NCBI GenBank assembly: GCA_028284465.1
Contig: JANQRR010000014.1
Location: 33,273 to 97,272 of the forward strand
Direction: 5' to 3'
From: Gammaproteobacteria bacterium
GTDB taxonomy: Bacteria; Pseudomonadota; Gammaproteobacteria; JAJFKO01
DNA length: 64,000 nt
Below are positions 58,574 through 64,000 of this stretch, piece by piece; positions within the stretch are counted from its first letter, which is position 1, and the number at the start of each line of letters is the position of its first letter. A model generated the notes under the pieces. It was not told where the DNA came from. It ran no database searches and worked only from the letters and a program-made list of their open reading frames with translations. Position numbers and translations under genes: made by a program.

Positions 58574-58941
58574 AACCAAACCCCCATTAAAACAATTAGT
58601 GCAATGGATATTATTGCGACAATCAGTGCACCACAACGGCCACCCGCTAAGCTCTCACCGATATGCATGTCCATCAATAAATGTCGGCAACCAGCGAGCA
58701 AATGATAGACAAGTGCAGATAAAAATGCCCACAGGAAAAAACGGGTTATAAAATAATCTGCACATTTCATTAGCGCATCATAACCTGCTTGTGAATGCAG
58801 TGATAAATGAAATCCCCATAATAAAAAAGGCACAAAAATAAACAGCAACACCCCTGAAACTCTGTGCAAAATAGAGATAATTGCAGGTATTGGGAAATGA
58901 ATTTTAAATAAATTTAGATTAACAGGTCGTTTATCAGTCAC
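58567..58941 (-). CDS. sdhC: Succinate dehydrogenase cytochrome b556 subunit SdhC
   Basis: Membrane subunit with three helices. RPVNLNLFKIHFPIPAIISI and LHRVSGVLLFI match E. coli (RPVNLDLQTIRFPITAIAS), and YHLLAGCRHLLMDMH carries the heme-ligand histidine. I chose the GTG at 58941 because GAGGGAAG lies at suitable spacing; a TTG at 58947 is too close to it. 124 residues. First gene of the sdh operon, divergent from gltA. Confidence 0.93.
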   Translation of the reverse strand: MTDKRPVNLNLFKIHFPIPAIISILHRVSGVLLFIFVPFLLWGFHLSLHSQAGYDALMKCADYFITRFFLWAFLSALVYHLLAGCRHLLMDMHIGESLAGGRCGALIVAIISIALIVLMGVWLW

Positions 58942-59113
58942 GAGCAACTTCCCTCATAAAAATACAATATAAATAATTGCACAATTATACCGATAAAAAA
59001 ATTATTTTTCACTTTCTTTTTTATGGTTCATTTTCTGCTATCATTGAATTTATGTAACGTTAAATTGTATTGTGTTTATTTTTAACAATGCAATGTATTT
59101 TTAAGGAGCAATT

Positions 59114-60403
59114 ATGAGTGACACCACGGCGCACTTAAAAGCTAACAGCCAAGATATCGAATTTCCTATTCTTAAAGGTACCTATGGCAATCCAGTCATT
59201 GATATCACTACACTAGGCAAACAAGGTTTTTACACCATTGACCCTGGCTTTTTAGCGACCGCTTCTTGTGAATCTAAAATTACCTTTATTGATGGCGGTA
59301 AAGGCATTTTATTATATCGTGGCTATCCAATTGAACAACTCGCTGAAGATGCTTGCTTCTTAGAAATTTGTTACTTATTACTACATGGTGAATTACCCAA
59401 TACGCAACAGTATGAAAAATTCACTAATACTATCTGCCAACATATGCCGATCCCTAAAGAAATTCATTGCGTGCTCAATGCTTTCAAAAAAGATGCGCAT
59501 CCGATGGCAATGCTAATGAGTTTGATCAGTGCTTTAGCGGGTTATTACCACGGCAAAATGGATATTAACAATCCTGATGATCGTTTAGAAGCGGCTTATC
59601 ATCTGATTGCAAAAATTCCGACACTAGCTGCGATGTGTTATAAGCATTCGTGTGGCGAAGAAATTGTGTTGCCACAACCAGAATTAGGTTATGCAGAAAA
59701 CTTTATGCATATGTTGCAATCAACGCCACATCGTAACAACAATATTAAACCGGTGTTAGCCAAAGCGTTCGATCGGATTTTCACACTGCATGCTGATCAC
59801 GAACAAAATGCTTCAACCTCAACAGTACGCCTTGCAGGCTCAACCGGCACTGATCCTTTTGCGAGTATTGTTGCTGGCGTCGCTGCATTATGGGGCCCTG
59901 CACACGGTGGCGCGAATGAAGCAGCGCTTAACATGATGCGCGAAATTGGTGATGAATCCCATATTAATGAATATGTAGATAAAGCCAAAGATAAAAATGA
60001 TCCATTTCGGTTAATGGGTTTTGGCCATCGCGTTTATAAAAATTATGATCCACGCGCTAAAGTCATGCGGGCAACTTGTCATGAAGTGTTAGATGAACAA
60101 GGTTGTCATGATGATCCATTATTTAAAATCGCATTAAAACTTGAAAAGATTGCATTAGAAGACCAATATTTTATTGATAAAAAACTCTATCCGAATGTTG
60201 ATTTTTATTCGGGGATCACCCTAAACGCTTTAGGTATTCCACCAAATATGTTTACTGTTTTATTTGCTCTAGCTAGAACTGTTGGCTGGATTGCACATTG
60301 GCATGAAATGCTTGGCAGTAAAGATTTTCGTATTGGCCGCCCTCGACAATTATACACGGGTTCTGCTAAACGCGACTTTGTGAAAATGGCTGATCGAAAG
60401 TAA
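59114..60403 (+). CDS. gltA: Citrate synthase, type II
   Basis: Condenses acetyl-CoA and oxaloacetate. [48 protein letters not shown] with the catalytic histidine, [15 protein letters not shown] and the aspartate in [10 protein letters not shown] are present. 429 residues (E. coli 427). AAGGAG precedes the ATG. Divergent from sdhCDAB, the usual arrangement. Confidence 0.98.
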   Translation: MSDTTAHLKANSQDIEFPILKGTYGNPVIDITTLGKQGFYTIDPGFLATASCESKITFIDGGKGILLYRGYPIEQLAEDACFLEICYLLLHGELPNTQQYEKFTNTICQHMPIPKEIHCVLNAFKKDAHPMAMLMSLISALAGYYHGKMDINNPDDRLEAAYHLIAKIPTLAAMCYKHSCGEEIVLPQPELGYAENFMHMLQSTPHRNNNIKPVLAKAFDRIFTLHADHEQNASTSTVRLAGSTGTDPFASIVAGVAALWGPAHGGANEAALNMMREIGDESHINEYVDKAKDKNDPFRLMGFGHRVYKNYDPRAKVMRATCHEVLDEQGCHDDPLFKIALKLEKIALEDQYFIDKKLYPNVDFYSGITLNALGIPPNMFTVLFALARTVGWIAHWHEMLGSKDFRIGRPRQLYTGSAKRDFVKMADRK

Positions 60404-60448
60404 TTTAAATATACTTATTACACTTCTAATTATGCACTTGTCTACTTC

Positions 60449-60483
60449 GTCATTGCGAGGAGTGCAACGACGAAGCAATCTAG
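60449..60483. repeat. cattgcgag repeat, single arm (copy A8)
   Basis: GTCATTGCGAGGAGTGCAAC followed by GACGAAGCAATCTAG, one arm of the family, between gltA and the regulator gene. Confidence 0.85.
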
Positions 60484-60584
60484 CAATATTATCTCAACAA
60501 AAATTTTCAGAATGCATATTGTAATAATAAATTTACTATCCTAAACTTCATATTCATAACAAAAATAACTAACTTTAAGGATGA

Positions 60585-62033
60585 ATGACAGTGAATCTTG
60601 AAAACATCCAAGCGCTCGTTTCATCTGGCGAAACCAACAAACTTGAATTTAAAAAATCAACAGCACAATTGAAAGGTGCAATCGAAACGTTATGTGCTTT
60701 TTTAAATGGCAATGGCGGCAGAATATTGATTGGCGTTACTGATAACAAAAAAATTATAGGACAGGACGTCACAGATAAAACCAAACGGTTCATCGGCAAT
60801 GAAATATCAAAGATCATCCCAACTGCTGAAATTGACATTGAATACATTAAACTAGATCACGCAAATAAATCTATTATTTCGATAAATGTTAACGATCAAC
60901 ATAAAAAACCGTATTTATATGATAGTAAAGCTTTTATGCGAGTTGAAACCAACACCATCGCTATGACTCGTGAACATTACAATCACTTACTATCAACGAA
61001 TACTCATCACTGCCTTAAGCATTGGGAAGACATTATCATCAACGATATTGCTATAAGCGACCTCGACCATGAAGAAATTTTAAATACTGTTAGAGAAGGT
61101 ATTATCAATGGTCGTATACCTGAAGATTTTGCTACCGATGATGTTAATAAAGCTTTAAACCATTTTGGTTTGCTCAATAATGGCAAGTTAATTGCAGCAG
61201 CAGTCATTTTATTTGCCAAACATCCAGAAAAATGGTTGCCTCAATGCATATTGAAACTTGCGCGCTTTAGAGGTAACTCTCATCTAGCAGACTTTATTGA
61301 TAATAAACAAATTTTTGGTAATGCTTTTAAAATTATCAATGAGTCGATGACTTTTGCTAAGCGTTATTTACCAATCGCAAGTTATTTTCCAGAAAATTCA
61401 CTGGAAAGAAAAGATGTACCACTTTTTCCTCTGAAAGCATTGCGCGAAGTATTCGCCAATGCGATCTGCCACCGCGATTATTCTTCGCCAGGTAGTAGTA
61501 TAAGTTTTGCAATTTTTGATGATAGACTGGAAGCATGGAGTTATGGCTCTTTCCTTCCAGAAGTCTCAAACATCGATATCAAACATTTGCACAAATCAGT
61601 GCCTCGCAACCCTAAAATTGCCAAAGTTCTTTATTATCGAAAAATTAATGAAAGTTGGGGAAGAGGCATTAATATGATCATCCAGGAATGTACTAAAGCC
61701 GGTCACCCCGAACCAAAATTCTCACGCGATAACGTTGGTGTAACAGTTACTTTACTTTCAAAAGAATCCTTAGGCCCTGTAGTGATCTCAGAAGTACGAG
61801 AAGATCCTCATAGATTAACTCATCGTCAGCTTGAGATTGTTAATTTTCTTATGCAACATGGTAAAGCTGGTTTAAGTGATATCTCTGAACGACTATCCAA
61901 TCCACTTGCAACCAGAACACTACAATTAGAACTCTCAAAGCTCAAGAAAGCTGGTGTGATCAACATGCAAGGATTTGGCCGAGGCGCGAAATGGATCCTG
62001 GCAAATAATAAAGGCGCAATAAAGGCGCAATAA
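60585..62033 (+). CDS. AlbA_2 (Schlafen-type) ATP-binding protein, putative regulator
   Basis: A 482-residue protein with three parts. The N-terminal AlbA_2/Schlafen-type domain (about 10-130) has NKLEFKKSTAQLKGAIETLC and FLNGNGGRILIGVTDN. A middle region (about 180-390) contains the HATPase-like PLKALREVFANAICHRDY and NESWGRGINMIIQECTKAGH. A C-terminal winged helix has LTHRQLEIVNFLMQHGKAGLSDISERL. These proteins are annotated as transcriptional regulators; some belong to defence or mobile loci. The ATG at 60585 has AAGGATGA upstream. The last codons lie in an 11-base tandem repeat. Confidence 0.85.
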   Translation: MTVNLENIQALVSSGETNKLEFKKSTAQLKGAIETLCAFLNGNGGRILIGVTDNKKIIGQDVTDKTKRFIGNEISKIIPTAEIDIEYIKLDHANKSIISINVNDQHKKPYLYDSKAFMRVETNTIAMTREHYNHLLSTNTHHCLKHWEDIIINDIAISDLDHEEILNTVREGIINGRIPEDFATDDVNKALNHFGLLNNGKLIAAAVILFAKHPEKWLPQCILKLARFRGNSHLADFIDNKQIFGNAFKIINESMTFAKRYLPIASYFPENSLERKDVPLFPLKALREVFANAICHRDYSSPGSSISFAIFDDRLEAWSYGSFLPEVSNIDIKHLHKSVPRNPKIAKVLYYRKINESWGRGINMIIQECTKAGHPEPKFSRDNVGVTVTLLSKESLGPVVISEVREDPHRLTHRQLEIVNFLMQHGKAGLSDISERLSNPLATRTLQLELSKLKKAGVINMQGFGRGAKWILANNKGAIKAQ

Positions 62034-62042
62034 AGGCGCAAT
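62010..62042 (+). repeat. Three perfect copies of an 11-base repeat at the gene end
   Basis: The unit AAAGGCGCAAT occurs at 62010-62020, 62021-62031 and 62032-62042. The stop codon of the regulator gene (62031-62033) lies inside the array, so gain or loss of a unit changes reading frame and C-terminus. Confidence 0.92.
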
Positions 62043-62086
62043 ATGATGCTAACTTATTGAAAATTTAATATAAAAAATAAGATCGT

Positions 62087-63559
62087 TTAGAAAAAATATG
62101 CCAGCGCTTGTTGCCAACCGCCATACATCGCTTCAACTGCTTTGCGATCTTGTGTTGGTTCAAAATACCTTTGCGCTTGCCAGTTACTGGCAATTTCAGC
62201 TAAAGAAGAAAAAACGTTTGTATGCAAACCCGCAAGTAATGCTGCGCCCCATGCGGTAGTTTCAATAGATGTCGAACGTGCAACTTGCACATTTAAAACA
62301 TCAGCAATAAATTGTAATAGCCACGCATTCTTTGCCATACCACCATCAACTCGCATAATGTTCGGCTTACTAGCTCCATCTGCGATCATCGCTGCGATCA
62401 AATCTCGCGTTTGATAAGCAACACTTTCCAAACCAGCACGGACAATATGCGCGGAAGTCGTTGCATAACTTAATCCAACAATTGCTGCACGTGCTTGCGG
62501 TTGCCAATGTGGTGCACCGAGCCCTGCAAATGCAGGAATTAAATAAACCTCACCATTATTTTCTAATGACTGTGCTATTGTTTCTGAGTCTTTAGCATTA
62601 GCAAGCAAATGTAAATTATCGCGTAACCAATTTAATGTTGATGCGGCTGCGAAAATACTGCCTTCACATGCATAAGTTACTTTTCCTTGTAAACGATAAG
62701 CAACCGTTGATAATAAGCGATGCTTAGTATGAATACATTGATCTGCTGTATTCATTAATAAAAATCCACCCGTACCATACGTACACTTGAGATCATTTTT
62801 ATGAATACACGCTTGCCCAACTAAAGCGGATTGTTGATCGCCAATCATTGCGGTAATTGGAATTGCTTCGCCAAAAACATTGGTAACACCAAAGTCAGCA
62901 CAATTATCCCAAACTTGGGGCAACATTGATGTTGGGATCGCAAATATTTTTAACAACTCTTCATCCCATTGTTGCGTATGAATGTCAAATAACAATGTTC
63001 GTGATGCATTGGTTGCATCAGTAGCGTGTACTCTACCCTCAGTAAGTCGCCATAATAAAAACGCATCTATGGTGCCAAATAAAATCTCGCCGCGCTCTGC
63101 TCGCGCTCTTAATCCTTTAACATTTTCTAACAACCAATGAATTTTACTGGCAGAAAAATACGGATCAAACAATAACCCTGTGCGCTGCGCCACTGTCTGT
63201 GCTAAGGTTCGATCGCTTGCTAATGCCTGGCAATATTGTGCAGTGCGACGATCTTGCCAGACGATAGCATTTGCAACCGGCTCTGCAGTATTCTTATCCC
63301 ATAAAACTGTGGTTTCACGTTGATTGGTGATCCCAATTGCAGTGATATCACTTGCGGTTAATTTTGCTTGTTGCAATGCTTGCTGGCCCGTTGTCACCAC
63401 AGCTTGCCAAATCTCTTCTGCAGAATGCTCTACCCAACCAGATTGTGGATAATGTTGTTGAATACGTTGCCGGCCAACGCCACATTTACGGCCATCAGCG
63501 GCAAATATAATTGCCCGAGTACTTGTGGTGCCTTGATCGATCACTAAAAAATATTGCAT
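62087..63559 (-). CDS. glpK: Glycerol kinase
   Basis: Phosphorylates glycerol to glycerol 3-phosphate. FLVIDQGTTSTRAIIF at the N-terminus (phosphate motif), GITNQRETTVLWDK, the DATNASRTLLFDI and CTYGTGGFLLMNT stretches and RVDGGMAKNAWLLQFIADV are diagnostic of the FGGY family. 490 residues (E. coli 502). It ends close to the regulator gene and its convergent repeat. No glpD or glpF is seen nearby. Confidence 0.97.
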   Translation of the reverse strand: MQYFLVIDQGTTSTRAIIFAADGRKCGVGRQRIQQHYPQSGWVEHSAEEIWQAVVTTGQQALQQAKLTASDITAIGITNQRETTVLWDKNTAEPVANAIVWQDRRTAQYCQALASDRTLAQTVAQRTGLLFDPYFSASKIHWLLENVKGLRARAERGEILFGTIDAFLLWRLTEGRVHATDATNASRTLLFDIHTQQWDEELLKIFAIPTSMLPQVWDNCADFGVTNVFGEAIPITAMIGDQQSALVGQACIHKNDLKCTYGTGGFLLMNTADQCIHTKHRLLSTVAYRLQGKVTYACEGSIFAAASTLNWLRDNLHLLANAKDSETIAQSLENNGEVYLIPAFAGLGAPHWQPQARAAIVGLSYATTSAHIVRAGLESVAYQTRDLIAAMIADGASKPNIMRVDGGMAKNAWLLQFIADVLNVQVARSTSIETTAWGAALLAGLHTNVFSSLAEIASNWQAQRYFEPTQDRKAVEAMYGGWQQALAYFF

Positions 63560-63646
63560 GTACTATTTGTTACCACTAGTGATTTATTAGCTAAACTACT
63601 ATAATGTTACACTTATCGCGCTTAAAACCAAACCTGGAGAGTAGAT

Positions 63647-64000
63647 ATGCATTTCTTTGCTGACTATGCATTATTTTTTCTTAAAATCGCTACCTTTGTG
63701 ATTGCAATTTTATTTCTTGTCGCCGGCCTTGTCGCTATCATCAGTCGGGATAAAGGCAAACTTAAAGATAAAATAAAAGTTAAAAAGCTTAATAAAAAAT
63801 ATAATGATATGCGCGAAACTTTGCGCAAAGCAACATTGCCTAAAACTGAATATAAAAAATTCGCTAAAGCAAAAAAACAACAAGAAAAGCAAGTTAAGCG
63901 CACAACCAAAAAAGCGGTTGAGAAAAAACGCTTGTTTGTTATCGATTTCTCCGGTGACATTCGCGCTAGTGGCGTTACCCAACTGCGCGACGAAATCACC
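63647..64000 (+). CDS. sohB: Inner-membrane protease SohB, 5' part only
   Basis: The gene runs off the window; the first 118 codons are seen. One N-terminal helix (about 10-30), then a lysine-rich cytoplasmic stretch (KKLNKKYNDMRETLRKATLP and repeated KKQQEKQVKRTTKKA), then KRLFVIDFSGDIRASGVTQL, which matches E. coli SohB (VWVLDFKGSMDAHEVNSLREEI). SohB is a signal-peptide-peptidase-A-type serine protease. TATAAT at 63600 and GGAGAG before the ATG suggest a local promoter. Start ATG at 63647. Confidence 0.9.
   Translation, partial: MHFFADYALFFLKIATFVIAILFLVAGLVAIISRDKGKLKDKIKVKKLNKKYNDMRETLRKATLPKTEYKKFAKAKKQQEKQVKRTTKKAVEKKRLFVIDFSGDIRASGVTQLRDEIT

Overview
The window looks like chromosome of an AT-rich gammaproteobacterium, most plausibly an intracellular member of the Legionellales/Coxiellaceae-like group. 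Evidence: housekeeping clusters in classic gammaproteobacterial order (miaA-hfq-hflX-hflK-hflC-yjeT-purA-rnr-rlmB; rpsF-rpsR-rplI; sdhCDAB-sucAB with divergent gltA), a DotI/IcmL-family protein of the Dot/Icm type IVB secretion apparatus, an F-box protein and a long ankyrin protein (eukaryotic-like, effector-type), a PanG-type ketopantoate reductase, and a 17-kDa-antigen-like lipoprotein. The taxonomic call is inference from gene content; no 16S gene is present.

Layout. 1-9.5 kb: 3' end of a DUF4143 ATPase, lptFG (LPS export), holC-valS-lipoprotein-mgtC, an EamA transporter and class I aldolase. 9.5-13 kb: a methyltransferase, then metK and ahcY (methyl cycle). 13-17 kb: an NSS transporter and rpsF-rpsR-(DUF2232-like)-rplI. 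17.3-21.6 kb: a compact plus-strand operon panG-panB-panC-coaX-coaBC (ketoisovalerate to phosphopantetheine). 21.6-36.4 kb: minus-strand rlmB, rnr, purA, yjeT, hflC, hflK, hflX, hfq, miaA and bioC, with accessory genes at the joints: an Rpn nuclease, tRNA-Leu plus an unknown 266-aa gene, and an ankyrin gene next to a MITE-like element. 36.5-41.6 kb: comF, emrAB-type efflux and small envelope proteins. 41.6-43.4 kb: a decayed ParE toxin and the F-box gene. 43.4-51.5 kb: alr, dnaB, glnA, a CDF transporter, a PP-loop thiolase-like enzyme coupled to tusA, an MDR reductase and the IcmL-like gene. 51.5-60.4 kb: sucB, sucA, sdhBADC and gltA, a large part of the TCA cycle. 60.5-64 kb: an AlbA/Schlafen-type regulator, glpK and the start of sohB.

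Intergenic DNA is rich in two dispersed repeat families (cattgcgag...gcaatcca and ggatcccgcgg...gggatgac), found as full inverted pairs or half copies. One large folded element, upstream of holC, carries two hairpins with CAGGGA loops like CsrA target sites. The most notable items are the F-box and ankyrin effector candidates, the IcmL-like gene beside sucAB, an intragenic start inside the rpn gene that could give a C-terminal antitoxin, bioC with an apparent ATT start, the panG operon, and the pattern of accessory insertions in an otherwise conserved gene order.
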